Origin: Arsenophonus sp046530785
Lineage (GTDB): Bacteria; Pseudomonadota; Gammaproteobacteria; Enterobacterales; Enterobacteriaceae
Length of the DNA stretch: 64,000 nt
NCBI GenBank assembly: GCA_046530785.1
Contig: JBHEQT010000009.1
Coordinates: 1-64,000, forward strand
Direction of reading: 5' to 3'
The position numbers were made by a program, and so were the translations under genes. Every line of letters starts with the position of its first letter. Positions within the stretch are counted from its first letter, which is position 1. Below the pieces are notes generated by a model that was not told the origin of the DNA, did not search any database, and saw only the letters and a program-made list of their open reading frames with translations. Below, one piece after another: positions 32,425 to 43,119 of the stretch.

Positions 32425-33318
32425 TTATTGTTTGAGATAAACAAAAATAATCTCTTCATCAGAAATATTTGAATCAATAGAAATCATAATGTTAAGAGAA
32501 GTAATTGTTATGATAGAGAATATAAATAATTTTCTTGCCCAAAGATCATCATTATTTTTATTTTTAAATCCAGAAATAGCCATACCAAGCCACCATAAAC
32601 TAACAGAGGCGACAACAATAAGATATTTGTATCCGACGTAACCAATAATAGAGAGCATTATGGTTGCTACCATAAAAGCAAGGATATATAAAAAAATATG
32701 AGTTTTAGCAACATAAATTCCTTTTACTACTGGTAACACAGGAATATTGGCCGATTGATAATCTTTAAATCGAAAAATAGCAATTGCATAAAAATGAGGC
32801 ATTTGCCATAAGCTAAAGATCAATAACAAAATCAATGCCCCAAAATCAAATTGTTCAGAAACAGAACAATAACCAATAATTGGTGGCGCAGCACCGGATA
32901 AACTACCTATTAATGTTCCATAAATAGATTTGCGTTTCATATAAAGACTATAAATAAAAACATAAATTACAAAACCAATAACAGCAACTAAGACCGATAA
33001 GGAATTTGTATTAAAATAGAGTAATGTTATTCCCGTAATACCTAAAATTGTAGCATAAACTATACAAAAATTTGAATTAATAAGTTTTTTAACTAAAGGT
33101 CGATTTTTAGTTCTATCCATCATTCTATCGATATCTTGATCAATATAGTTGTTGAAAACACAACTAGAAGCAATAATCAAAGATACACCGACTAGTATAG
33201 TAATAAATAGCGAGTAATTAATTGTACCTTTAGCTGCGAGAAAAAAGCCACCAGTAACAGAAATTAGGTTACCGAAAATAATACTTGGTTTTGTCACTTC
33301 TAGATATTTTTTCATCAA
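32425..33318 (-). CDS. cyoE: haem O synthase (protohaem IX farnesyltransferase) CyoE
   Basis: Adds a farnesyl group to haem B to make haem O, the cofactor of the bo3 oxidase. The 297 residues match E. coli (296). The prenyl-diphosphate motif NNYIDQDIDRMMDRT is at 56-70, and YSLYMKRKSIYGTLIGS holds the second conserved loop; about nine membrane helices are predicted by eye. It follows cyoD by 11 nt and ends the cyo operon. Its farnesyl donor is made by IspA. Confidence 0.97.
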   Translation of the reverse strand: MMKKYLEVTKPSIIFGNLISVTGGFFLAAKGTINYSLFITILVGVSLIIASSCVFNNYIDQDIDRMMDRTKNRPLVKKLINSNFCIVYATILGITGITLLYFNTNSLSVLVAVIGFVIYVFIYSLYMKRKSIYGTLIGSLSGAAPPIIGYCSVSEQFDFGALILLLIFSLWQMPHFYAIAIFRFKDYQSANIPVLPVVKGIYVAKTHIFLYILAFMVATIMLSIIGYVGYKYLIVVASVSLWWLGMAISGFKNKNNDDLWARKLFIFSIITITSLNIMISIDSNISDEEIIFVYLKQ

Positions 33319-33329
33319 AATAATAACGC

Positions 33330-33665
33330 TTATTTAAGCATCATATTGATATTCAAGTTATACATTATCCACAGAGAACCAATAAAAATAATTCCAATAA
33401 TCAGCATTGTGAACAAGAAAGAAACAAGATTCCATCGATCTTCTAAAGAGGTGTTCATATGTAAGAAACAAATAAGATGTACTAATATTTGAGTGATTCC
33501 TGAACTAATAACAATCCATAAGATAGTTTTATAAGATTTAGTATCATTCATTACCGTCCAGAATGGAATAATGGTTAAAATAACAGATAGTATAAATCCA
33601 ATTAAATACCTTATTTTTGTACTGTTGTGGTTATTACTAAAATACGATTTATTTTTGTAATTCAT
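33330..33665 (-). CDS. cyoD: cytochrome bo3 ubiquinol oxidase subunit IV CyoD
   Basis: Small membrane subunit that assists assembly of the oxidase. The frame is open 27 codons further upstream, but the start at 33665 is right: it gives 111 residues (109 in E. coli), begins MNYKNKS and overlaps the cyoC stop in the usual ATGA arrangement. Three membrane helices are visible, with HLICFLHMNTSLEDRWN between helices 2 and 3 as in E. coli. Confidence 0.96.
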   Translation of the reverse strand: MNYKNKSYFSNNHNSTKIRYLIGFILSVILTIIPFWTVMNDTKSYKTILWIVISSGITQILVHLICFLHMNTSLEDRWNLVSFLFTMLIIGIIFIGSLWIMYNLNINMMLK

Positions 33666-34282
33666 GTAAAGTCCCCTAACAAATAAACAAGTGTAAATAC
33701 ACAAATCCAAACAAGATCTAAAAAGTGCCAAAAAAGACTTAAACAACTTAAACGCATTTGATTAATGGAAGTAAGACCATGACGTGAAACATGGATTATC
33801 ATGATAATAATCCAGAATAAACCAAAGATTACATGAATACCGTGTGTACTAATTAACGTAAAAAAAGCAGATAAGAAAGCGTTTCTATCAGGTCTATAAT
33901 CTTCAGAGATAAGTTTATGGAATTCGTAACTTTCCATAAAAATAAAACTTAATCCAAACAAAAAAGTAATAATTAGCCATAATTTAACCATGTTTATTTT
34001 CTTGTTATAAACTGACAACATAGAAAATCCATAGGTAATACTACTAAATAATAATAAAAAAGTTTCAATCAATACAAAATTTAAGTTAAAAATATTTTTA
34101 TTTATCAATTCTCCAATAATATTATGACTTAGAACAACATAAGTGGTAAAAAGACAAGAAAATAAGATCAAATCGCTCATTAAATAGATCCAAAAACCAA
34201 ATATTTTTATTTCTCCTATATAATAATACTCATTATTATCATGAATAATTTGTTGATTAACTATTGAATTAGTTGACATCAT
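33662..34282 (-). CDS. cyoC: cytochrome bo3 ubiquinol oxidase subunit III CyoC
   Basis: Five-helix membrane subunit of the bo3 oxidase. The 206 residues compare with 204. Conserved segments are IFGFWIYLMSDLILFSCLF near the start and LISTHGIHVIFGLFWI and WHFLDLVWICVF later. The start overlaps the end of cyoB by 14 nt and the end overlaps cyoD by 4 nt, so translation is coupled through the operon. Confidence 0.97.
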   Translation of the reverse strand: MMSTNSIVNQQIIHDNNEYYYIGEIKIFGFWIYLMSDLILFSCLFTTYVVLSHNIIGELINKNIFNLNFVLIETFLLLFSSITYGFSMLSVYNKKINMVKLWLIITFLFGLSFIFMESYEFHKLISEDYRPDRNAFLSAFFTLISTHGIHVIFGLFWIIIMIIHVSRHGLTSINQMRLSCLSLFWHFLDLVWICVFTLVYLLGDFT

Positions 34283-36260
34283 GGATACCTGCTTTTTTTA
34301 GGTTATTATAATGCCGATTTTCAATACATTTAATTTCTTCTACAGGGACATAATAATTGATATTTTCATCAAAACTTTTAGTGATCCAGCTTACAACAAT
34401 TCCAACGAAACCAATAATCGCTAACCACCAAATATGCCATACCATAGAAAAACCAAAAATCAAACAAAATGCTGATATAATTATTCCAGCAGAAGTATTC
34501 TTTTGCATATGAATAGGTTTATATTCAGTTGGTTTTTTATAAGATATACCTTTTTCTTTCATATTCCACCAAGCATCAAGTGTATCAATTTGTGGCTCCT
34601 CAGAAAAATTATAAAACGGTGCTGGAGATGATGTTGACCATTCTAATGTACGACCACCCCATGGGTCTCCAGTAAAATCGAGATTTTTGTGACGATCACG
34701 AATACTGACAATTATTTGAATGACTTGACAAAAAATTCCTATACTGATTAGTATAACACCGAACGAAGCGACTAGTAGCATAGGATGATATTGCTGATCA
34801 ATATTTTGACTTAAACGACGAGTCATCCCCATAAATCCTAGTATATAAAGTGGCATAAAGGAAACAAAAAAACCAATAATCCAAAACCAGAAAGCACGAA
34901 ATCCCCATTTTTCATTTAAAATAAAGCCAAAAGCTTTTGGAAACCAATATGTCATACCGGCAAAACAACCAAAAAGAACTCCACCTATAATGACATTATG
35001 GAAATGGGCAATCAAAAATAAACTATTATGCAACACAAAATTTGCGCTAGGGACAGCAAGTAATACTCCAGCCATTCCACCAATAGAAAAAGTAATAATA
35101 AAACCAATAGTCCATAACATTGGTGTTTTAAATTCGATACGACCATGGTACATAGTAAATAACCAATTGAATATTTTTACTCCTGTTGGAATAGCAATAA
35201 TCATAGTAGCTATACCAAAGAATGCATTGACGTTAGCTCCTGCTCCCATTGTGAAAAAGTGATGTAACCAAACTACAAATGACATTACAGTAATAGAAAT
35301 TGTTGCACAAACAAGAGATTTGTAACCAAATAAACATTTTTTTGAGAAAGTAGCGGTAACTTCAGAAAACACTCCAAAAACAGGTAATACTAATATATAA
35401 ACTTCAGGATGTCCCCAAGCCCAAATTAAATTAATATACATCATCATATTGCCGCCCATATCATTAGTGAAGAAATGGGTACCTAAATATCGGTCAAGTG
35501 TAAGTAGCGTAATGGTAACTGTTAGTATAGGGAATGCTGCAATAATTAGTACATTAGTACAAAGAGCTGTCCAAGTAAAAACAGGCATTTTCATCATTGA
35601 CATTCCAGGTGCTCTCATTCGTAAAATTGTAGAAAGAAAGTTTATTCCAGTTAAAGTTGTACCAATTCCTGATATTTGTAAACTCCATATCCAATAATCT
35701 ACTCCAACACCAGGATTATATTCTTTTCCTGATAATGGTGGATAGGCTAACCAACCGGTTTGGGCGAATTCACCAATACCTAATGATAAGTTAATCAAGA
35801 TAACTCCAACCACAAATAACCAAAGACTAAGAGAATTTAAAAACGGAAAAGCCATATCACGAGCACCAATTTGTAATGGTACAACTAAATTCATCAACCC
35901 AATTACGAAAGGTGTTGCCATAAAAAAAATCATGATTACACCATGAGCTGTAAAAATTTGATCATAATGATGAGGTGTTAAAAAACCGTTATTACCAGCG
36001 GATACTAATGCTTGTTGACCTCGCATCATAATTGCATCTGAAAAACCGCGAAGTAGCATTATCATGGAAAGGATAATGTATATAATTCCAATTCTTTTAT
36101 GATCTACACTAATTAACCATTCATTCCACAACCATTTCCATTTACTAAAATAGGTGATAACACCTAAAATACTTATACCGATTAATAAAATACAGATCAG
36201 AGTGATAATAATAATTGGCTCGTGAACAGGTATTGCATCAATCGTTAATTTACCTAACAT
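34269..36260 (-). CDS. cyoB: cytochrome bo3 ubiquinol oxidase subunit I CyoB
   Basis: Catalytic subunit that oxidises ubiquinol, reduces oxygen to water and pumps protons. The 663 residues equal E. coli and numbering appears collinear. The low-spin haem ligand His106 is in FTAHGVIMIFF; the CuB ligands are His284 in WGHPEVYI (with Glu286 and Tyr288) and His333-His334 in WLHHFFTMG; the haem ligands His419 and His421 are in HFHNVIIGG. The K-channel lysine lies in GVKIFNW. All catalytic residues are therefore present. The gene is 88 nt downstream of cyoA. Confidence 0.99.
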   Translation of the reverse strand: MLGKLTIDAIPVHEPIIIITLICILLIGISILGVITYFSKWKWLWNEWLISVDHKRIGIIYIILSMIMLLRGFSDAIMMRGQQALVSAGNNGFLTPHHYDQIFTAHGVIMIFFMATPFVIGLMNLVVPLQIGARDMAFPFLNSLSLWLFVVGVILINLSLGIGEFAQTGWLAYPPLSGKEYNPGVGVDYWIWSLQISGIGTTLTGINFLSTILRMRAPGMSMMKMPVFTWTALCTNVLIIAAFPILTVTITLLTLDRYLGTHFFTNDMGGNMMMYINLIWAWGHPEVYILVLPVFGVFSEVTATFSKKCLFGYKSLVCATISITVMSFVVWLHHFFTMGAGANVNAFFGIATMIIAIPTGVKIFNWLFTMYHGRIEFKTPMLWTIGFIITFSIGGMAGVLLAVPSANFVLHNSLFLIAHFHNVIIGGVLFGCFAGMTYWFPKAFGFILNEKWGFRAFWFWIIGFFVSFMPLYILGFMGMTRRLSQNIDQQYHPMLLVASFGVILISIGIFCQVIQIIVSIRDRHKNLDFTGDPWGGRTLEWSTSSPAPFYNFSEEPQIDTLDAWWNMKEKGISYKKPTEYKPIHMQKNTSAGIIISAFCLIFGFSMVWHIWWLAIIGFVGIVVSWITKSFDENINYYVPVEEIKCIENRHYNNLKKAGIHDVN

Positions 36261-36348
36261 GGTATTTATTCCTTAAAATTGATATAAGTAGTTGGTTCAT
36301 ATTATATTAATTGATTTCCAGATATTTTATATATATTTTTATGATGGA

Positions 36349-37215
36349 TCATTTAATATTATGCTCATAGCAAAATTTTAATATTAGGTCTTCATAAAGA
36401 TTTGGTCTTACATTTGAAAAATAAATAACAGGAACATTATGGCTAGGTTTAGCTAGTTGGTTAAATGCAAGCATAGTATCTAATGTTTTTTTAGATGTTT
36501 TCACTTTTTGTACCCATTTGTCAAAACTTTCCAGATCAGGAGTTGCAATTACATTAAATTTCATGTCTGAAAATCCATGACCGCTATAACTCGATGAGAA
36601 TCCTTTATAAGTTCCAGGTTCATTAGCAATTAAGTGAAGTTTCGTTTGCATACCGGCCATAGCATAAATTTGACCACCAAGTGCAGGAATAAAAAAAGAA
36701 TTCATCACTGAATCAGATGTAACTTTAAAGTTAATAGGTACACCTATTGGAATAACGATTTCATTAACAGTAGCAATATTTTTTTCTGGATAGATATATA
36801 CCCATTTCCAATTAGTAGAAATAACCTGAATAGTTATAGGTCTTTTATCGCTTTTTAATGGTTTATAAGGATCTAATTGATGAGAGCTTTTCCAGGTGAT
36901 TATAGCCAAAATAGTGATAATAATAATAGGAATTATCCAACAAATTAATTCGATTTTATTTGAGTATGCCCAGTCTGGCCAGTAAGTTGATTCTTTATTA
37001 TTTGCTCGATATTTTATTGCAAAGATAATCGCCATAAAAATTACCGGGACGACAACAATTAACATTAAACAAAGCGCAGTTAGTATCAATTTTTTTTGTT
37101 CGATAGAAATGACTCCCTTTGGATCCATTAATACCATATTACAACCAGTTAGCAGGAAAACAATAGTAAGTGGTGAAATGATTCCAATACTTCCTTTATA
37201 TTTTATAAATCTCAT
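36349..37215 (-). CDS. cyoA: cytochrome bo3 ubiquinol oxidase subunit II CyoA
   Basis: Lipoprotein subunit with two membrane helices and a periplasmic cupredoxin domain that lacks copper in this family. The 288 residues are shorter than E. coli (315), with the loss at the C-terminus. The lipobox LTGC puts the acylated cysteine at residue 25. The cupredoxin region carries ISTNWKWVYIYPEKN and later FSSSYSGHGFSDMKF. A good GAGG ribosome site precedes the ATG. It is the first gene of cyoABCDE and has a recognisable promoter upstream. Confidence 0.97.
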   Translation of the reverse strand: MRFIKYKGSIGIISPLTIVFLLTGCNMVLMDPKGVISIEQKKLILTALCLMLIVVVPVIFMAIIFAIKYRANNKESTYWPDWAYSNKIELICWIIPIIIITILAIITWKSSHQLDPYKPLKSDKRPITIQVISTNWKWVYIYPEKNIATVNEIVIPIGVPINFKVTSDSVMNSFFIPALGGQIYAMAGMQTKLHLIANEPGTYKGFSSSYSGHGFSDMKFNVIATPDLESFDKWVQKVKTSKKTLDTMLAFNQLAKPSHNVPVIYFSNVRPNLYEDLILKFCYEHNIK

Positions 37216-37265
37216 TTAACAACCTCAAATGAAAATGGTTATTTTCGTTATATTTCAGTATAAAC

Positions 37266-37295
37266 ATTTTACGGTAAGGTTGCTATTAGTGTAAA
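37266..37295 (-). promoter_or_regulatory. candidate sigma-70 promoter of the cyo operon
   Basis: On the minus strand TTTACA (37295-37290) is followed, after 18 nt, by TAAAAT (37271-37266). The predicted transcript would start about 40 nt before the cyoA start codon. The spacer is richer in G and C than the surrounding desert, which supports conservation. Confidence 0.5.
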
Positions 37296-40200
37296 CAATT
37301 GTAAAACGCATAAATATAATTATTATTACTTTCTATTAAAGAAATTAAAATAGGGAAAAAGGAAATGCCATACCAAAATAATTTAAATCCTTATTTTTAA
37401 ATTAATAATTATTTATTTTAAATAATTTAATTGTTAAAAATAAATAAATTAGATTGAAAATAAGACAAAAAATGTAATTTTTCTATTTAAAATTAATTAA
37501 AAAATAGAATTTTTTAAAATTAGTTAAGTTTATGTTAATTTAACTATTATCAATTATAATTGATAATAGGCATAAATGATTTTAAATTGATTAAAAATCT
37601 ATCCTAAATAAACTTATTATTTACATGACTATATTAGTATATAAAATTATAAAGAATTTCTCTAAGAGAGAAATCTAGCAAAGATGTGTATATATCGCTT
37701 ATTACATTAATTTCTTATGTTTTCATTTATTATAGTATTTTGTATAAGAGAATTCTATTTTCTAACAATTACTGATAAAATTTTTTATAACTAATATTTA
37801 GAACTATTTAGAAAGTAAGTAAAATAAATAATGTTAGTCACTCTTAGAAAGAAGTAGAAGATTCGATCAACATAAAATTATTAAAAGTAAAAAAATGATT
37901 TTTAAGAAAAATCTTTTAGAGTGAAGAAACTCTAAAAAATTATAAAGTATGTTAATGCTTTTAACAAAATACCGATGTATTATAGTTTTTAATAAAAAGA
38001 GAATATAAATTCTAAATTATGTTAAGACTCTAGACTCTGTTATTTAAAAAGACAGTCTCTATTTTAATGGGATAGTTAGTACTTGTTCTTTTCTTGAGTT
38101 TATCTTTTAACATGTTGATAAAAAATTTTTTAAAAGAAATTTCTAGAATTCAGCCATATTTAAAATTAGCGTTTTTCTGATTTTAAGATAATAAAATCTT
38201 TTAATTAAAATAACTTATACTTATTTTTACTTGTTATGATTAATAAAATAATTTAAATAAAGATCAGTTTTTATTAAAACTAATTTTAACAACACAAGTT
38301 GGTTAACAAATAATTTATTTAAATAAAAAATAATATTAAATCCTTTTAATATATTCTAATTACCTATATTAATATACTATTTTATCTTTAATTTATGGAA
38401 AAGATAGATAATCTAAGAATGTTAAAGATTAAATAAAAATTCAGGAATATTATATATTTAAATAAACCAGTTTACATTTATAAATAGAGATGATTTAAAT
38501 TTATAATTTAATAGTTTTTAAAAATAAACTTTTTAAAAAGTTTAAATTATTTTAATTAAAGTAAAAATACTTTGTTAGAGAATTCGCAAAAAAATAGATA
38601 ATTTATATATTTTTAAAGATAAAATTTTAGTGAATTAATTTAGTTAATTTTTTAGATAAAAAACAAAGATAAAAATATATAATATTAGGATTTATTTGAA
38701 ATATTAATATAGAAGAACCATAGCATAGGTTAAAATAAACAAATCTATCAGAATGGATACCCACACTTTATCAATACAGTAAGGAAATTTAAATTTTAAA
38801 ATAGTTATAACTCATCATAAGTAGTTCGGTAATAGTATATTTTCTATCGAAAAAAGAATTTCTGATTAGATAAACAGTACTTATATCACCAATACTATTG
38901 GAGAATTATCTTGCTTTTATAAAACAAAAAATCAATAACAAAAATTAGGAAATAGTTTCTAAAGTAGAAGATAATAAGGATATAAATCCTTAAGATTTAT
39001 ATAGTAAAATCAATCTATTATATAAAGTTTTAGGAATAATTTGTAAATACTCTATTTAATTTTATTAATACTATAGATTTTATAAAAAGTGAATTTATGT
39101 AATAAAAATTTTGTGTTTTAAGTACTATCAAGGTAAACAAATACAACATCTATTATATAAGATAATAAACTAAAATAGATTTTAAGATGTTAGTAGAATT
39201 TAAAATTCTATGAATATGGGTTTTTTATAGGTAGCTTAAAAGAATATTTTATAGTAAACATTTAATGTTAATTTCTGTTGAAATAGTTCATTATTTAATA
39301 ATTCTCTAGCATTTAGAGATAATTTTATCTATTCATAGTTAATTTAATGGATAATTTCTGTACACATATAGGAATGTCGATCTTATCAAGAAAGAACCGT
39401 TAATAACAATACGATCTTTTTATTAATAAATATTAAAGAGTAAGCAAGATTTATCTTTTTAGCAAAGTAGATTTTTATAAATATTAAAACAATATAATTT
39501 ATGGAAATTAAAAACAACAAATTTTATATTTTTATTTTTTTTAAAACTATTAAATTTTCTTTTAGATTTATAAATTTTATTATTGCAATTATTAATAATT
39601 AGAAATTACTATCAGTTTAGTAACACCAACCGAAACGATAAGTTAAAGTTGATAGAAGGGATAAAAGTGGGGGGATCTAGTAAATTAGTTATATAATAAG
39701 AAAATAATCTTTAATAAATAATTATATCTATTAAAAATAGATTATTTAAAATTTATTATTTTGATAATCAGTAAGATTTATAAAGTATTTGTAATAATAA
39801 TCGAATTATTTGTAAATAAATATAGATTTATAATCTAATAAAATTAGATTATCTTGGATAGTATATTAAATTTTTAAATACTTCTCATAATTCATCTATA
39901 TCTATCGTTTAATGATAGATCAAGGTATTTTACAATTTGCTAATAATAAAATCAAAATTAAGTTTATGCCACTTTTTATGATCTGTTGCTTATTTAGTAT
40001 TAATTTATAGTATTATTACTGATAGTATTATAAATTAATATTTTTGATAAAATTATCAGTTTTAATTACTTTACGTGTTATCAAATAAAAAATTATTCCT
40101 TGGTTTATTATAGATATATCTAGGAATAATACTGAAATCATTAAACTTTATTTCTAGAGCAGTTTAATTTGTAACTATCTAGAAATATTATTTAATAATA

Positions 40201-40838
40201 GATGATTTCTTATAAACGGTACATATATTGTTAAGAACTAATTTGTAAATTAAAATTGGTTTACAAATTGATAAGTATATTTTCTTATAATTATTTATTT
40301 TCTAAAGTAATCTTATACATATAAACAACGTAAATCGCAAAAAAATTTTTAATATTTCCAATAGTTACTAGTATCATATGTTAGGATTAATTTCAGTAAA
40401 TAAGATTGAATTCATTTTATCAAAAGATAATGATATTAATAAAGTTTCTCTTATAATAGAGAATTGAGTTAGTAGAGCAATATTTAGAAAAACAGATATT
40501 CTAGTAAAATTTTATACGACACGCGTCCTCTATTAAAATAAGTTTTCAATAAAAATGATTATATAAAAGATTTTTAAAAAATTTCATCTATATTGTTATT
40601 AATTAATTGATCCTTACCATAGTTTTTTATTATATTGTTAATATAGTAAGCAATTTTATTAATATTTTATAAAAATTTACTAAATTACATAAATTATACT
40701 TCAAGATAACTTGAAAAAACTTTATTTATGTTTCTAACAGATTTAGATAGATTAATAGATAGCAATAATTAATAAAGTTAATAACTTTGTTGATAACAAT
40801 AATTACTTAATGAATTAAAATTGAAAGAGAGTATTTAT
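37296..40838. other. 3.5-kb gene-free region between cyoA and bolA
   Basis: E. coli has ampG and yajG here; neither is legible. Structures seen: a 26-nt perfect palindrome at 37544-37569 (arms CTATTATCAATTA and reverse complement) and a 10-bp hairpin near 39831-39853. A short run of higher GC at about 39626-39680 was not recognised. Confidence 0.5.
37544..37569. repeat. 26-nt perfect palindrome upstream of cyoA
   Basis: CTATTATCAATTA joined directly to its reverse complement, about 250 nt upstream of the candidate cyo promoter. It could be a hairpin or an operator relic; I do not recognise it. Confidence 0.55.
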
Positions 40839-41174
40839 ATGGTAATAAAACCTATTCAGATAGAAACCATGTGTAAGAAAATTGAAGAAAAACTTAAATA
40901 TACTTTTTCACCAATATATTTGGTTGTATTAAATGAAAGCGATCAACATAATGCTCCGAAAAACATTGAAAGTCATTTTCAAGTCATTTTAGTGACAGAA
41001 AAGTTTATAACACAAAAAATGGTTGATCGTCATAAAGCTGTTTATCAACTATTAGCAAATGAGTTATCTAATAGTATTCATGCACTGGAATTGCATACTT
41101 ATACCCCATCTGAATGGAAAAAACGACAAGAAATAGAGATTTCTTCTCCAACTTGCTATAGTTTGGGCAAATGA
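40839..41174 (+). CDS. bolA: BolA family protein
   Basis: BolA works with monothiol glutaredoxins in iron-sulfur cluster handling and has been linked to morphology control. An in-frame TTG lies upstream at 40821, but the ATG at 40839 is preferred: GAAAGAGAG just before it is a good ribosome site, and 111 residues fit E. coli (105). Conserved are SHFQVILVTEKF and RHKAVYQLLANEL and HALELHTYTPSEW. The gene sits between a desert and tig as in E. coli. Confidence 0.93.
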   Translation: MVIKPIQIETMCKKIEEKLKYTFSPIYLVVLNESDQHNAPKNIESHFQVILVTEKFITQKMVDRHKAVYQLLANELSNSIHALELHTYTPSEWKKRQEIEISSPTCYSLGK

Positions 41175-41559
41175 ATTAATTTATATTTTAAAATACTAAA
41201 ATTTAAACGTCAGAAAAATTAATTAATTTATTATTTAACTATTAACAATTAAATATAAATATTTTATTGTTCTTTATCTACATAAAATTATTTATATCAA
41301 ATTTGATATAGTTAACGAATTTAGAATTTTTAATATTTTTATTAGTTACCTTTTTTCGACTCATTTCTATACTTAAACATATAATATTTTATTTAATTTT
41401 CTATAAAGTTTCGGGAATATTTCTATTATCTATTAGGTATCAGGAATTTTTAAAATAGAGGGTTAACCACGGGTTCATAGGTAGTATATTCTTAAGTTAA
41501 GTACTTGATACTAATGCTTTATAGTTTATTAAAACCTAGATTCTTTTGAGGTGAATAAA
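41175..41559 (+). other. bolA-tig spacer
   Basis: 385 nt without a gene; the gap in E. coli is similar in size. It should hold the tig promoter, but no convincing -35/-10 pair stands out to me. Confidence 0.45.
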
Positions 41560-42867
41560 ATGCAAGTTTCTATTGAAATAACTCAAGGCTTGTGGCGCCG
41601 TGTAACTATTACCATTCCTAATTCCGATATTGAGAAATTGGTAAATAGCGAACTAATTAATGTATCAAAAAGAGCGCGTATTGATGGTTTTCGTAAAGGT
41701 AAAGTACCGATGAAGATTATTAAACAACGTTATGGTAATTCTGTATTAAAGGAAGTACTAGGCGATTTAATGAAACGTAATTTCATCAGTGCAATTATAG
41801 AAAAAAAAATTAATCCAGCTGGAGCGATAAAATATAAACCTGAACACTTTAAAACTGGTGAAGATTTTACGTATATAGCTGAATTTGAAGTTTATCCAGA
41901 AATTGAGCTAAATGATTTTAAAAATATAAAGGTTGAAAAACCTGTTGTTATGATAAAAGATGAAGATGTTGATATAATGCTGGAAACATTACGAAAGCAA
42001 AAATCGACTTGGCAAGAGACAAAAGAGAAAGTTTCTAAAGATTCGAGAGTAACTATTGATTTTAAAGTAACGATTGATGATAAAGTCTTTGAAGTTTATA
42101 ATAGAAAAGATTTTGTATTTATAATGGGTGAAAGTCATATAATACCAGATTTTGAAGATGGTATTATAGGTCATCAAGAAGGTGAAAAATTTATCATTGA
42201 TGTTAATTTTCCAATCGATTATCCCGTAGGCTATTTAAAAGGTAAAGTAACTAAGGTTACTATCACTTTAAAAAAAGTAGAACAACGTATATTAGCAGAA
42301 ATAACCGAAGAATTTATCAAACAATTTGGTATTCATGATGGTTCAATAGAAAGTTTACGTAAAGAAGTACGTAAACATATGGAGCGTGAATTAAAAATAG
42401 TTATTTTTAACCAAATTAAGACGCAAATATTTAATGGCTTAGTTAAGGAAAATAAAATTGAAGTTCCTACTGTTGTTGTTGAGAATGAAATAAATCGACT
42501 ACGACAACAAGCTATTAAAAATTTAGTAGGGAATGATAAACAAGTATTAGAATTACCACATGAAATATTTGAAGAACAAGCTAAATATCGAATAATTATT
42601 TCTTTGTTATTAGGTGAAATTATTAATAAATATTCGATTACTATAGATAATAATTGTGTAAAATCATTAATTAAAGAAATAGCTTCTGCTTATGAAGATC
42701 CCTCTGAAGTAATCGAATATTATAAAAAAAATAAAGAATTAATGGATAGTGTTCGTAATTTAGCGTTAGAAAAGCAGATTATTGAAATCTTATTAGAAAA
42801 AACGAATATAATAGATAAAGAAATTCAATTCCAAGAGTTAATGAATAAGAGGAATCAGATGAAATAA
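41560..42867 (+). CDS. tig: trigger factor (ribosome-bound chaperone)
   Basis: Binds ribosomal protein L23 at the exit tunnel and shields nascent chains. The start at 41560 is chosen over the in-frame GTG at 41551 because that GTG forms part of the GAGGTG ribosome site and the family starts MQVS. The result is 435 residues (432 in E. coli). The ribosome-binding signature GFRKGKVP (about residues 43-50) is intact. The peptidyl-prolyl isomerase domain (about 150-245) has drifted: the FEGG of E. coli reads FEVY and RMIPGFEDG reads HIIPDFEDG. The C-terminal chaperone arms are well kept. An A9 run lies at 41811-41819. Confidence 0.97.
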   Translation: MQVSIEITQGLWRRVTITIPNSDIEKLVNSELINVSKRARIDGFRKGKVPMKIIKQRYGNSVLKEVLGDLMKRNFISAIIEKKINPAGAIKYKPEHFKTGEDFTYIAEFEVYPEIELNDFKNIKVEKPVVMIKDEDVDIMLETLRKQKSTWQETKEKVSKDSRVTIDFKVTIDDKVFEVYNRKDFVFIMGESHIIPDFEDGIIGHQEGEKFIIDVNFPIDYPVGYLKGKVTKVTITLKKVEQRILAEITEEFIKQFGIHDGSIESLRKEVRKHMERELKIVIFNQIKTQIFNGLVKENKIEVPTVVVENEINRLRQQAIKNLVGNDKQVLELPHEIFEEQAKYRIIISLLLGEIINKYSITIDNNCVKSLIKEIASAYEDPSEVIEYYKKNKELMDSVRNLALEKQIIEILLEKTNIIDKEIQFQELMNKRNQMK

Positions 42868-42901
42868 TTTCTAAATAAAGTATTAGATTATCTGATTTTG
42901 T

Positions 42902-42930
42902 AAAACCCGCAGCATAAAACTGCGGGTTTT
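42902..42930 (+). terminator. rho-independent terminator after tig
   Basis: AAAACCCGCAG (42902-42912) pairs perfectly over 11 bp with CTGCGGGTTTT (42920-42930) around CATAAAA. Its GC-rich core stands out strongly from the AT-rich surroundings. Confidence 0.88.
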
Positions 42931-43119
42931 ATCATTGAAATTTCCTTTCAAAAAAAAAAGAAAATAATCAGATATTTTCAATATTTGTTATATAGATTTT
43001 ATAATGGGATATCCATTTATAAATAAAGATTAAATATGTTGTAACTATAGTCATTTTTATTTATCTCAAGTAAAATTAGATAGATTTGACAATATAAAGT
43101 GTTTAATTAGGAGATGGAA

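Noticed and set aside
43085..43115. TTGACA-like box before clpP as its promoter
   Set aside because: A -10 box at normal spacing would fall on the ribosome site, too close to the start codon.
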